From contig NW_005179030.1 of the NCBI RefSeq assembly GCF_000350225.1, positions 124,001 through 188,000 of the forward strand: a stretch of 64,000 nucleotides of DNA, given 5' to 3'. The notes beneath the pieces were generated by a model, which did no database searches, had not been told where the DNA came from, and saw only the letters and a list, made by a program, of their open reading frames with translations. The translations under genes and the position numbers were made by a program. The stretch's first letter is position 1. The number at the start of each line of letters is the position of its first letter. This DNA is from Chondrus crispus. Lineage: Eukaryota; Rhodophyta; Florideophyceae; Gigartinales; Gigartinaceae. This document shows, one piece after another, positions 11,157-23,300 of this stretch.

Positions 11157-11876
11157 GCAGGCGGAGCCGGATGTGTCCCTCACGTCGCGGTCCGGCATCC
11201 AATGACCCCCTCGAGGATGGCGTGCTCCTCCGCGTGCAGCGGGCTGTCGCTTGGTCGCATCCGAGGGGGTACAAATGTCACGGCCGGTCGTCCTACAGTG
11301 TATGGCGTATCCCTTATGCCGCCTGTGCGTACCTTCGTGCACGTGCGTTGCGCCCGTCGTGCGCATGTTTTCCGTTAATTTTCTCGAGGGTGGCGGCGGA
11401 TTATCACTGTGGCCAACGCGTGACGCTGGGCGTACGAACGGCGTACTGTACGCCCCTCAGGGGTATTTCTCCCAATTTTAAGAACACCCGCATAATCTCC
11501 GCGCACGGGCGGGCTTGTTGCAGTGGTCGTGAATTGCACTTAGGTGGCAACGTGCCCTTCCGTGGTGTTCTGGTGTGAACGGGTTCTGACCGTTGCGTGT
11601 GCTGTGGCTGTGCGTTTCGCCCTTCGTTTCGAAAAGGGGGCTATTGGCATCCTCGCGCACTCTGTCGTTCGGCTCGGGTCACATTGGCCCTAACGGGAAT
11701 CGCTCCCCATTTAGACAGTCCGTACCATCTGGTGCCTTCGTCTGGCGTCCGTAGGGTTCGGGAGTCAAATACGGCTTGGCTTCCGAACGTCCCTTTGGTC
11801 TGCATCCGCAGGGGACTAATTTAACCGTAACAGAGCGGTTGAATGTAGCCGAACGAGACGGCTGAGGGGCCCCTCC
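11157..11876. other. Partial 3' region of element A2, no gene
   Basis: This lies between the A1 LTR and the integrase end of A2. No coding feature is supported. The right part (about 11768-11876) is similar to the A1 region left of 3086. The left end starts directly at the A1 LTR without a purine tract, so the A1 LTR is not the natural 3' LTR of A2. A1 more likely inserted into the 3' region of A2. Confidence 0.45.
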
Positions 11877-14053
11877 TTAAGCGTGAACGTCGGCGTTCAC
11901 GGCCGAGGTGAGGCCCCTGCCGGTGCACCTCCGGAAGCGTTGGCCGTGACGAGACACTAATTCCTCCGGGACGTGAGTCCGTGCGGTCCAGGTGGGCGTG
12001 TCGTAATCCGCCCAGTTAATGAAGAACTCCGTAGTTCCGTCCTCCATGGCCCGATGCCGGAGTAGTCGCTCGACAGCGTACTGAGTGCCCTCGGTGACCT
12101 TGTCGGCAAGGTCACCCACCTGGGGTTGTCGTGCTCGCCCGTGGCACGCCCGTCGGTGGTGGCGCGTACACGCAGCGGTCTGCGGAGACGTGCTCGGTAA
12201 CACCATCACGATCGATCGTGATGGTTCGCCGGTCGTTGGCGAGTACCCGGTATGGCCCAACGGCGGGCGACGCGAGTTTGTTAGACGTCTTTGCCCCATT
12301 GGTGGGGTTCAGGTAGACGTAATTACCTGGCTTGATACGTGCGTTGAGCCGTCTGACGCGCTTATCGAAGTCGCGCTTGTACCGAGCCTGCGTCCGGCGC
12401 AGGCTCCTGTACGCCTTCTAGATCGTGTCGTCCAACGTCTTGAGGAACTCAACACGCGCGTTGCCCCTATCGGACGGGGGCGCGTCACCGTCGGCTCTAC
12501 GTAGAGAGAACTCCAGCGGGGGTCGGCTGAGAACGAGCTCGAAGGGCGTGGTACTCGTCGTACAATGTACGTGGGAGTTGTACGCGTACGTGAGCGGCCC
12601 CACGTACACGTCCCAGTCGTCCTGATGTTCACCGACGTAATTGCAAAACATCGAAGCGATGGTCCGGTTGTATCGCTCGACCTGCCCGTTCGTCTGGTGG
12701 TGGTACGCCGAAGTGTACAAGTTTGTCACCCCCAGGACACGGCACGTGCTGTTGAAGAACTTCGCGTTAAACTGCGGTCCGTTATCCGACAGTAGCGAGC
12801 GTGGGACGCCATATTTAAATACCCACGCGTCGCAGAACGGGACGGCGACCGCGTACGCAGTTACGGTCCGCAGTGCCACAACTTGAGTCAGCTTGGTGAA
12901 ACGGTCCGTAATTACGAGAAGGAACCGTTTCCCTGCCTTCGTCTTGGATAGCGGCCCCAAGATGTCGATGGCGAGACTCTCAAGCGCCCGTATTGCCGGA
13001 AACAACTTCAAACGGTTGAGGTGTTTCCGCAACTTAACACGGTTCATCGCGCATGTTCGGCACCCTCGCACCGTAGCTGCGACATCTGCTGCGAGATGGG
13101 GCCAGTAGTACTCGCGACGAAGCGCGAAGTACATACGGTTCTGGCCCGGGTGCCCAGCGATGGTTGGTGTGTAGCAGAGCTGGAGAAGCCGAGCCCGTAA
13201 CGTCCGTGTCACCACGACCTGCACGATGTCAGGGCCGGAGGGGTGTCTCCGTTTGAGCACCCCGTGGCGGTCTTCGAAGAACGCGGAGTCCCGGGACTCT
13301 GACTGTCGTACCAGTACGTCTGACAGAAGTCATCCACGCGTTGCTCTTCGGCTATCTCCTCTAACGTAACAGGGGCCGGAAGGTCGTCCTGCGGAGGGGC
13401 GACCGTGGAGGCGGGCGCGCCAACTTCGGGTTGTTTGGCGCGCTCGATGTCGACAGCGTCGAACTCGTCGTTCTCCTCCTAGAACGATGTGGGTCCTTCA
13501 AGAGCGGGGGCCTCGTCGTCGCCCCTCGGCTCGTCGCGCGCACGGACGCGCGAACCTCTTCGCGATCCGGCTTGGTTCCTTGTTGTCACGAAGACATGGA
13601 CGGCCTTGTGATCGCAGCTCGCGGTACAGACGTGGTCCGCGAGCTCGTCCGACATGTCACGGACGGTCGTACCCGCATCGAAGGTGGTAATGTCGTCATC
13701 CACCTCGACGACTGGGCGAGGGTCGTCGGTGACCCTTGGCGACACGAGTCGTGACAGGGCATCGGGCACCTGGTGCACGCGCCCGGGGCGGTACTGGATG
13801 GTGAAGTCGTATTCCGCCAAACGCAGTCGCCACCGGGTAAGCCTTCCCGAGCTCTCCGTGAAGGACATAAGCCATCGGAGGGCATCATGGTCCGTCCGGA
13901 AGGTGAACTTGGTACCTTCGATGTATGGCCGTAGGGTGCGTACGGCCCACACTACGGCAAAGCACTCGCATTCCATAGCGCTGTAGTTGCACTCACTATC
14001 GGAAAGTGAGTACGACCAATACCCCACGGGGCGCCAGTCGTTGGCGCCTTCGT
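11877..14053 (-). pseudogene. pol: A2 pol 3' part: RNase H, integrase, chromodomain (left half of split element)
   Basis: This is a relative of A1 pol with the same domain order. RNase H (RTDHDALRW) lies at about 13880-13910 and the integrase core (LAIDILGP, LLSDNGPQF, NGQVER) at about 12660-12980. The chromodomain (TQYAVERLL ... WADYDTPTW) lies at about 11950-12100. It is spread over at least three frames (11877-12299, 12418-13260, 13479-14053), so it has several frameshifts. At 14053 the coding sequence stops inside RNase H at the target duplication TTCGT and resumes at 28355 after element B. Confidence 0.85.
14049..14053. repeat. Target-site duplication TTCGT, left copy
   Basis: This is the five-base direct repeat flanking element B; the partner is at 28355-28359. 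It lies inside the RNase H-coding part of A2 pol. Confidence 0.85.
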
Positions 14054-14948
14054 TGTAGTGCAATGCGCCTGTTGGGCAGAGACCGCGGTCCAACGGTCCA
14101 GCAAAAACAACAACAACAGCAAAAAGAAGATCTGCCGATGGCACAGCGCTACGGAGTGTCCGACTCTCCCTTCTCCGTTTAAACGAGCTTGCGACTCGTA
14201 GTAGCTCGGATCCCTGATAGAAGGGGGGCACAGAGAAATAGCCCGGCCCGGGATCGGTGTGGTAGAGACTTGCGAAGAGATCTGCTCGACGAGTGTGGGG
14301 TGGGGCGCGTACGTAGGTACCCCGGTTCCACTGGGTTGTAAGGCCAATGCTCGTTGAGCTTCTTCGACACCTTGTGACGCGACAAGGCCTTCGACGGGGG
14401 CGTCGCAACGCAGCCCGACGGGATGAAATGAAAGTAGCAGCGCTACGTCAACCGTGCCGCCCGATGGCTCGAACCACCTACACCGGTTCGGTCGCAACCG
14501 ACACCGATGGCACCAACACAAGATAAGGGAAAAATAGGTAGAATTAGAGATAGAAAAGGATAGGGAATAAAGGAAAAAGAAAAGGAACCCCCGAGCGATA
14601 GAGGATGCCGTAGGCTTAGGTAAAAGGGAGCGTCTTGGTAGAGACGGACTTCGACCAAGGCTACATTCAACTCCGGCAACTCGGGTTACCTTTACTGACT
14701 TGGTGGTCAGAGGGCTAAGGTATATATCGCCCCGCCGGAGCCTCTACAGTAGCTCGCGGCGCTAGATCCTAGATCTAATCTAGTGTCAGCAAAATTAATG
14801 CCAACTAATTAACTAAATAAAATAATTAAAAATTAAAACTGTGCAATTATTCACACGTGTTTCCCCCTAACCCGGACTACTTTTCATATCCAAATCCAAA
14901 TATTTTCCTTCCTTTTCACCCCCCTGTAGAGCCCATTATTGCACTACA
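14054..14948 (-). repeat. Family-B LTR, 3' copy (left)
   Basis: This LTR is 895 bp with terminal inverted repeats TGTAGTGCAAT / ATTGCACTACA. A TATATAT box lies at 14721-14727. On the minus strand a purine tract AGGAGGGGAATA ends directly at the LTR (14949-14960), as expected for the polypurine primer of plus-strand DNA. Confidence 0.9.
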
Positions 14949-14960
14949 TATTCCCCTCCT
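14949..14960 (-). promoter_or_regulatory. Polypurine tract of element B
   Basis: On the minus strand AGGAGGGGAATA abuts the 3' LTR. Its position and composition fit the plus-strand primer of LTR retroelements. Confidence 0.7.
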
Positions 14961-15073
14961 GAGCGCCCTTGTACAGCGCCAAGCCATCGTATAATCTCCT
15001 GCCGTTCCTTACCGTGTTTCCCAGTCATCAATCACTCTGCGCGGCGTTCTTACAAGGGTACGACGAAAATACC

Positions 15074-16954
15074 ATGCTTCCTTCTCCGTCGGAACACTCG
15101 GACGATAGTGCCACGCGTAGACGTCTGGGTGTTGGCTTCCCTCGCAAGTCCGAAGTGCCCCGGGGTCTTCCTTCCATACCCCGTCTACCTCCTGTTACCA
15201 ACCCTACCGAACCGGCCTTCCATCCGGGCTACCATTCTTCTTGGGTAGCCGGTCGATACCCCTCGCTCGAGGAGCTACAGGACAAATCCATGCGTGAACA
15301 TCCTTCCCTATTTGCCTCTTCCCAGTGGTTCTCCCCTGTGGGCTTCCGCGATGTTGCTGCCATCAAACATAGTTTTGCAGACGGCGCTGGCATGTTACCC
15401 GGTCAACTACCCCTACAAGCCATTCGCACTTTTGACTGGCGCGCCCGAATTGCCCTTCCTACCTCCATCCTTCGTCCCTCCTCTCCACGCGGCCGTCGCA
15501 CCTTGTCCCTGCGATTCATGGACACTGTACTCGCCCGGCTTGACCTCCATTTGACCGACACCCTTATTCCTCCTTCCTTCGGCTGCGAGACGTGGAGATT
15601 CCGCACGGAGAGGGAGCGCCATTATCTTGGCAGTCTCCTCAGTTGGACCCATGGTGACCCCGTACTGGAAGCGAACTGCTTATGGCATAACCAATTGACA
15701 GTGACGAATGACGCAATGTCGTGGACGCGTGCGATTCTCCCTGTTAATTTCCGGCGCATGAAACGCGGGAACCTCTTCTTCTTCCAACACACCGTTCGGT
15801 ACGAGCGCAAAATGAGGTCCGACACAGGATACTTTCTGTCATACCAAATGATCGAGGCGGGGGAGATCGCGCAGTCACACTACGTCAACCGATACCAGCA
15901 GCTTCCCTCATGGTGGGGTCAGTTTGAAGTCTGCCAAGGATTTTGGTCGGAATTGGGCCCCATCCTTACATACTTCGGCAGCCACCTGAACGACCCCCGA
16001 CACGGGTTGTGGGTTGTCTTCATGACCAAGTGGTGCGTGAAGGTCGCTGGCACCCTGCTTTGGGAGGCGTATGATTGTTGGCGTCTGTGGTACCTTCCCC
16101 CGAAGCTCGTTGAGCTCATGTGCCTTCTGGATTACACTGTCCCCCTGGGTGGCGCCGACACCGACCTCGAGTTGGACTCACTGCTCGACAAAATTAGGCA
16201 GATCGACTGGGACAGCGTTCCTCCTCACAACTCTTCCCGCTCCTTCACAAAGCGACGTCCTTCCTTTTCTCCCGGACGTAGTCACAGCGCAGCGGGCGAC
16301 TTCGTCTGGTTTAACCCCTGGACGTCGACGTTGTGCTCATCCTCAGAAGTTCGACTGAGTCGACAGTTCGGGAATCAAATCCCCATCCCCGACGCGGTTC
16401 CCGAGCGATGCGTAGACCCTCGTGCAGAGAGCGTGTGCTCTCGACCGTCCGGCCCTTCGTCTCCTCGTTCCGCGGTCCAACCTTCCACGCTGGACGTACA
16501 GTACCCAACGCCTTGTCTCACCGAGCCCTCTTTGCCTGGAATTCCACCTCAGCCGGCTCGTTCACTGCCACGCCCCTCTCCGGTGAGTCCATCCACACGC
16601 GAAAGTCCTCCTCGCGTTGTGTTTCCCTCAACAAACTCAACCGAAACCCTATCAGTCCAGGAAGTGCCGCCGTCTGACGTGGGTCCGACCCCACGTCAGA
16701 CTTCCCCTGTACGTGAGGAACCACCCGTCGCGCCTGCTTTGGCTCTTCCTTCACCCTCAGTTCCCAAAGAAAACAACACCGCCTCAGGCGTCTATCATCG
16801 ACTTCTCCGGGCCCATGGCGTAGAGGCACAGGCGCTACAGGGTGCAACTCTGGAGGACCTACGCGTCCTCGCCCGTCTCCTCACTCTCTGCCGAAGGGAA
16901 GCGGCTCCAGTGCTCCGTCCCGTTGATCTGCTGTTCACAGCCGATCCCTCATGA
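15074..16954 (+). CDS. 626-aa ORF on the strand opposite to element B gag-pol
   Basis: The first ATG of a long open frame (open from 14969) is at 15074, 125 bases from the 3' LTR, and the stop ends at 16954. The frame has no internal stop, unlike gag and pol of the same element. The protein has a Ser/Pro-rich N terminus. A compact Trp/Tyr/Phe-rich core follows (about residues 120-390, with runs such as FWSELGPILTYF and WEAYDCWRLWYLPPKLVELM). Then come a Pro/Ser-rich linker and a short helical end. I do not recognise the family. Its place between the 3' LTR and pol, in antisense, matches the antisense ORFs known from some large plant Ty3 elements (Retand type). The preserved frame hints at selection or recent capture. 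A role is unknown. Confidence 0.6.
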   Translation: MLPSPSEHSDDSATRRRLGVGFPRKSEVPRGLPSIPRLPPVTNPTEPAFHPGYHSSWVAGRYPSLEELQDKSMREHPSLFASSQWFSPVGFRDVAAIKHSFADGAGMLPGQLPLQAIRTFDWRARIALPTSILRPSSPRGRRTLSLRFMDTVLARLDLHLTDTLIPPSFGCETWRFRTERERHYLGSLLSWTHGDPVLEANCLWHNQLTVTNDAMSWTRAILPVNFRRMKRGNLFFFQHTVRYERKMRSDTGYFLSYQMIEAGEIAQSHYVNRYQQLPSWWGQFEVCQGFWSELGPILTYFGSHLNDPRHGLWVVFMTKWCVKVAGTLLWEAYDCWRLWYLPPKLVELMCLLDYTVPLGGADTDLELDSLLDKIRQIDWDSVPPHNSSRSFTKRRPSFSPGRSHSAAGDFVWFNPWTSTLCSSSEVRLSRQFGNQIPIPDAVPERCVDPRAESVCSRPSGPSSPRSAVQPSTLDVQYPTPCLTEPSLPGIPPQPARSLPRPSPVSPSTRESPPRVVFPSTNSTETLSVQEVPPSDVGPTPRQTSPVREEPPVAPALALPSPSVPKENNTASGVYHRLLRAHGVEAQALQGATLEDLRVLARLLTLCRREAAPVLRPVDLLFTADPS

Positions 16955-19900
16955 CCCATTTTCGCCTCATTCCCCTTCTTGTGAGAGTAAATATCCGTTC
17001 TCTCCTCCTCAGCTTCCTCCTCTCTCTTTTTTTTCTTTTTTTTCCTTTTTCATTTTCTTTGCAACATGCCTCCATCCGTCTCCAGTCACACCTTGGTCCG
17101 TAGACTTCCTCCTCTTATTTTATGCACCCGCCCTTGCGTTCGCACATCATCTTCTGTCAATCTCCCCCTCTTCTTCCCAATTTCCTCCTCTTTTTCCCAA
17201 TTTCCTCCTCTTCACCGCAGCCCTGGCGCGGCTTTCCCTCCTTTCCAATCAGGTCAACAAATATCTGCAGGTAGTATGACAACGAGAGCCGTACTTCACC
17301 TACAACCCATTTCGAGCGATGTGACATTGACAATACCCTGGGTATTCCATTCCTTGGGCGCGCTCAGCGAGCGCTGTGCGGCAGATGCGTAGATGTCTTG
17401 TTCGACTGTCGGGGCCGTGACCGACCTCAGCCTACACCTACTACGATGCCCTCCTCTTTTTCACCGCGTCCGGCAACTTCCCCATCTCAAAATGACTGCG
17501 TCAAACCGTCCTCGAGTTCCCTGATTTTCCTTAAGTTCTGCGCGTCGTCGGGGGGGGAGTACTGTGTAATCCCTTCACTCTAAAGCGTGGCCTTCGCTAC
17601 TCTTTTCCCGCGCCTGGCACGCGAACCTTGTAAGAATATTTTAAGTGTTCCTTTCCACCTTGTGCGTCAACATCGCGTGGCGAGTGTCTTGGGAGTGTCG
17701 CAACGGGTACACGGGATCCTCGTAGCAATCGCCGTGTGCGAGAACGTCATTAAGCGAGCGCGGCGCGCTCTTCTCTGTCCGCTGGCAGTGAGTGACCATG
17801 TGCGCGTTATCCGTTTGTCCTCTCTATATTTGCACTTCCCTTTCGACCCACCAACGTCATGTCAATTGAAGTCCACGTCTCAGCAGCTACTTTGTCGTAA
17901 CATTTTTTTCTCTACCTCATTGTTCCCGGTATCCGATCTCAGGAAGTTTACACCTCTCGATCCGGGTTGTCTCGTTAATTCACGTTTCTACATTCCCCAA
18001 TAAAATTTCTGAAGGCGCGGTTAGACTTGCGTCACCTGGGAACGCGTCTGTCTTTGTCGAGCACTTCTTGTTCTTACGGAGCCGACCCCACCGAAATGTG
18101 CGGCGTCCCCGAGGTTTGGTTGCTTTGGCCTCATATCCATTGCAGCCGGTGGGGCCGTGTTCTCGAGCTACACTGTCGTTACAGTCTCTCTTTCCTTTGT
18201 GACGTTGTCGTCGAGTTGTCCTCGTGGTTGCCTCATGTGAAATGAGGTGGTGTCAATGTGTTCTCTATTATGTCCTCTGACCACCACCGCGTCGTCGGCG
18301 CGAAGTCGGCGCCGTCATTTCCCTTTCGTCGCCGCTGATACGCAGGTCTCGAAATGTTGACGTCGACGACGGGAGTCGCAGGGTTCTGGGCCTTGGCTCA
18401 GATGCTTCATCGCAATTTAAGCCTTGCAAGGACAAAGTGTCGTGCACGAATTTTGACACGTGTACAGGTGTTTGGCAGTGTCCTCAGCCTGTACTCAGGA
18501 TTTGAACGAGACGTCCATTTTGTGGTTACCCTCCTAACCGCTGGGGGCACTGCGGGAAGTATTTGAGACATCCGTTCTCGGAAATCATTACCAGCTTCTG
18601 AACTTCGGTGGTGCTACGTAGGCGGGGTGTGGGGACAAATCCTCATTCTTTTCCTCGTTCCGTTGTCGTGCGACCGAGGCCACTCGTGTTTGCGACCGTC
18701 AACAGAAATCGGTGGCCATGGTTCTAATCTCCCTCGCGTCGACACTGCAACAATAAAAAGATTCGTAAAGGGCGCCGGAGCTCGTATCACTTCATGACAC
18801 GCCTGTCTTTGACGAATACTGTCTTCTTCGAACGAGATGCCACGCAATGTGACCTCCTCAGTAACGGCGGCGAGCCGATTTTCGTTGTCATTGTAGGGAA
18901 ACGGCGAGCGAACAATTCACCTACTCCGTGCAGTATAGTTTCGTGCGTTAACGCGCGCACCTTTCCAGGTAGTTTACGACGCTGACGGACCGAAAGTCTC
19001 CACCCTTGCTTGTGCCACGACATCCCCCATTCCGACGAGCGACAGCAATCCGCTCCTTCCATTTCGTGCGTGACTCCAGTCACTGCATTGTATACATGTA
19101 TATACATATTCTTTTTATGTTCTTCGAACATCCTTCCAGCTCCTCACGCAGCACATTATTCTTGACAGGCACAGGGAGTCTCGCAATTTGGCTTCCTTGC
19201 AAAACGAACAGACACTTGGCTCTCCGTCTCCGCTTGAACCAACGCGTCGTAGATTAGTGGAGATCGTCGGTTCGTAAGTCTTCCTGGCAAGGACATCGAC
19301 CGGCTCACGTCGCGCGGTTTTCTTTCCGCTCCCCGTGGTTCGGGGTCTGTGCCCTGCATGTCACAAAAGAAACGAAAAAAAGAAAAGAGACAGAAAACGA
19401 AAACAAAACAAAAGCAAAAGAAGAGAAAGAAGAACTTCGGGGGTAGGCGGGTACATAGGTCGCTCGTGGGACGAAACGAATGTGCCCGCGGTGAAACTCA
19501 TCCTTTGTGATTGTGTTGACACATTAACCTTCTCGTCGATGACGAAGTCAGTCGTGTAATTGCTCGCGTGATACCATGAGCTTGCCACACGGTGTTGCTT
19601 CTTCGGCTCGCCCTCAATTGCGAACAGCCCGCGACACGGGGCGTCGTTTTGTGCCTCCTCGCATGCTTGTCTGTAGTCTTTTTGCGACGATCGTCGGTCG
19701 TCTACCAGACGATCTATTTCTTTCTACTTCTCCTCAGTAACGAGGTTCTGTTGAGCGATACAAACAAAACAAAAACATTGATGACAAAGAAAAATCAGAA
19801 ACCCGTTGGAGGTGGTACCGCGCGCACGACTGCTGTACGTCATCGGCGTCGGTAGCGTGTTGCAGCCCGTCGCAGATGCTCGAACTTGACTTCGCGAATA

Positions 19901-20353
19901 TGTCCACGTCCTGTACTCTTGACCAGCGGTACCATTCCCTTAACTTTCGTTAAAATTCACACTGCACTTCTACTTCTGTGTTTCGCATTTTCCCGTGCGA
20001 CAATTGTCCGTTTGTCCATTCTTAAAAATGCCCCATAGAATTTTCATCAAATCAAATTGGACCGGGGCGGATCACTGATCCAAACGTCCTATCACGTGCG
20101 CACGACCGCGACGCGTGATCATACGTAATTTGCGTATTATCTACACCGGAGACTACAGTAACTCCTCCATTCCTTTGAAGGGCGACACTCGCCGCTCTCT
20201 ACATGTGCAGCGGTCAAGGGAAAATTGCCTATCTCACTTCTTCTCTCCATCTCCTTACTCTCTGCTGTCCCGACTCCTGTGAGCACCACTCTTCCCTGTC
20301 TTCGCGCCGCATCTCAAAGTACCAATTCCAACTTGACGACATCCCAACGGGTG
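16955..20353. other. Long non-coding 3' region of element B
   Basis: These 3.4 kb between the antisense ORF and the end of pol hold no ORF with a recognisable domain. Features seen are a pyrimidine-rich stretch at about 17005-17230, an A/purine-rich stretch at about 19365-19437 and a small TA-rich patch (TATACATGTATATACATA) near 19091. Open frames of 60-140 codons occur on both strands but look like chance. Confidence 0.45.
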
Positions 20354-23300
20354 TTACCCCGCTTGGGCGCGTCCGACTTGCGGCGGCAAGGATAACTTCT
20401 TCCTTCGGAAATATCCCACCACGGCGCTGCGCGGTAATTGCGCGTCTGGTTCCCACGTCGCGTCCTTCGTCTCATATCCATACCATTTCACCCTGAGGAC
20501 AAATTCCTCATCTTGATACCCGTGATCGATGATCTTTTCTATCACGTACTCGGCATTCTCATTTTCTTCCTCGCGTCTGGGGCTAATTTCTTCCCCCTCC
20601 TGAAGATTCTCCGACTCCTCCAACTCTTCTGAATTAGTTGTCCTCCGTAAGTCTTGCGGTATCCCCGCTGACGGGTTTCGACTGACAACATCTTCCTCGT
20701 CCTCAAACATCTGCGCTCGCGTGGGAGGACCTTCCTCACTCTCCATCGCGTCGCGTTCTTGATTCCCCTCGCGTCCGCTGAGGAACTGTAGAGCCTGTCG
20801 TAGGCCTGATATCGGCATGTAGTCCATGGGACTAGGGGCTAATTCGACTCTATCTCGCGACACGCGCTTTTCCTGGTCGCCTATGGCGACGACAACCGTG
20901 TTCTTTTCTGATTTCTTGACTGCATACGGTCCGGTGGCAACTTATGCCAGCTTGTGTCTAGGTTCTGTTGCGGTCCCCTGTCCCTTCCGGAGGAAAACGT
21001 AGGATCCTGAAGGGATGCCATACTTCGCTTTGCGAAGCCTTGCGTCAAAGTTTCGCTTGTGGCGCGCTTGTTCTTTTCGCAGGCTCTTATCAGCGCCTTT
21101 CATCAGGCTTTCCAACCACGACTGCCATTTCAGGTAGTATGCTCGATTCGAGCTAAATCGTTCCAAACTTGGCTGCGCTTGTAACGCAATGCTTCTCGGC
21201 GCCCGAGCCAACACCAGCTCGAAGGGCGCGATGTTCGTAGGTCGATGAACTTGCGTGTTGTATGCGAACGTCACAGCGTCTCAAAATAGATCCCAGTCCT
21301 TGGGATGCTCTCCAACGTATTTTCGCAACGCGGAAGTCAGCGTGCGGTTAAACCTCTCAACCTGGCCGTTGGCTTGCGGGTGGTACGTAGTCGTGAACAC
21401 ATTGCGTATGCCAAGAATTCCGCAGACATTCTGAAAGAACCGGGCCGTGAACTGTGTTCCATTGTCGGACAGCAGCTTGACCGGCGGTCCGTACACGAAT
21501 ACCCAATGGTGAACGAAGGCTTGTGCGATGTGCGCAGCTGATATCTTCTTCAACGGTACGGTTGGTACCAGTTTCGAGTATCGATCGCTGATCACGAGAA
21601 TATACCGATTCTCTCGTTTAGTTGTAATTAACTCGCCGAGGATGTCGATGGGGACAAACTCCAGCGGGGCTTTGGGCGTCAACACCTTCATTTCGTTCGT
21701 GTTTTTTCTTAACTTCACCCTTTCCCGCGCACATGCGGCGCAATTCTTCGCGACTGCGTAGCAGTCTAGGGCCATCGTAGGCCAATAAAAATATCTTCTC
21801 AATGTCTTGTAAAGTTTCCTGCCTCCCGGGTGGCCTGCCAATTTTGCGTAGTGGCTCAACCTTAGGACGCGGTCCCTTCATGATTGTGATATCACCACTT
21901 GTACAAAATCTGCCGCGGTACGGCATAGAGTTCCTTCGAGTTCCTCGGTCTCCACGCTGAACGTTCTCACCTTTCTGGCGTCCATTTCTTCCTTGATGCG
22001 ATTGCAGAAGGGGACGACGGCTTGCTGCGAATGAGCTCCTCAGGAGTGACAGCTTGGAATTGATCGAGGCGATCAGGGGCGGTCCCCCCCTCAAGAGCGA
22101 GGATGTCGTCTATCGCGTCAAAACTTTCCTCGTCCTCCACTGTACCTTCGGCCGGTTCGGCCGTAAAGCAAGGGATTTCGTCGTCGATTTCGTCGACGGT
22201 TTCTCCTGCGGTCCGCAACCTTGACAAAGCGTCCGCCTGGCTGTTAGCCTTTCCCTTTTTGTACTTGATTTCAAAATCGAATTCCGACAGGCGTAGCCTC
22301 CATCGGATTAATCTCCCGCGGGGGTCGGTTACGTTCATCAACCACCTCAATGAGGCATGGTCGGTATGCACGACGAAGTGCTCGCCATATAGATATGGTC
22401 TTCAAGTCTGTACGGCCCAAATTACCGCTAGACATTCTTTTTCTGATACAGAATAGTTTCTCTCGGCTGCGGCTAACGTTCTTGAAAAGAACCCGATGGG
22501 TTTGCGTTGCGCATCCGAGTGTGTTTGAAATAGTGCAGCGCCTATTTGGTAGTCGCTTGCATCGGTATCTACCGAGTAGGGTAGGTCCTTCTTCGGCAGC
22601 GCCAACACCGGCGGTGCCAGGATGGCGTCCTTGAGCTTATGAAAAGCTTTCTTGCACGGTTCGTCGAATCCTTCCAACTGGACCGGTTGTACTTTCTTCA
22701 ACAGTTGGTTGAGCGGATGCGCGATTTTCGCATAATGCGGAACGAATCTGCGGTAGACATTACAAAGTCCCAAGAAGCTCCTGAGCTGGGTCTGCGTTTG
22801 AGGGTACCTCACTTGTTCCAATGCGACGGTTCGCCCAGCGTCCACTTCCAATGTACCTGGCCGAACTACATGGCCCAGGTACTTGATCTTTTCGACGAAA
22901 AATTCACACTTGCGAAGCTTGAGCTTCACACCTGCCTTCTCCAATACATACAGTATTTCATCCACGTGCACGATGTGCTCCTCTTAAGACTTGCTAAAAA
23001 TTATTATGTCGTCCAGATACACCAAACAGCACTTCCAACGGAACGGAGAGAGCAGGATATCCATTGCTCTCTGAAACGTCGCTGGCGCGTTAGTTAGCCC
23101 GAAGGGCATTCTTGAGAAGCGATACAGTCCTGAGTGACACGAAAATGCGGTCTTGTTGCGGTCGCGCTCAGGGATAGGCATCTGCCAATATCCCGAGATC
23201 GCGTCCAACGCGGAGAAAACCTTGGTGTCACCAAGCGAGTCCAGGCACTCATCCATGCGCGGTAAGGGGTACGTGTCCTTCACCGTCACTGCGTTCAGCC

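Noticed and set aside
13479..14408. 309-codon minus-strand frame crossing 14053
   Set aside because: Reads from family-A RNase H into the family-B LTR across an insertion junction; not a gene.
16842..18003. Plus-strand frames downstream of the element B antisense ORF
   Set aside because: Low-complexity pyrimidine-rich or domain-free frames in the non-coding 3' region.
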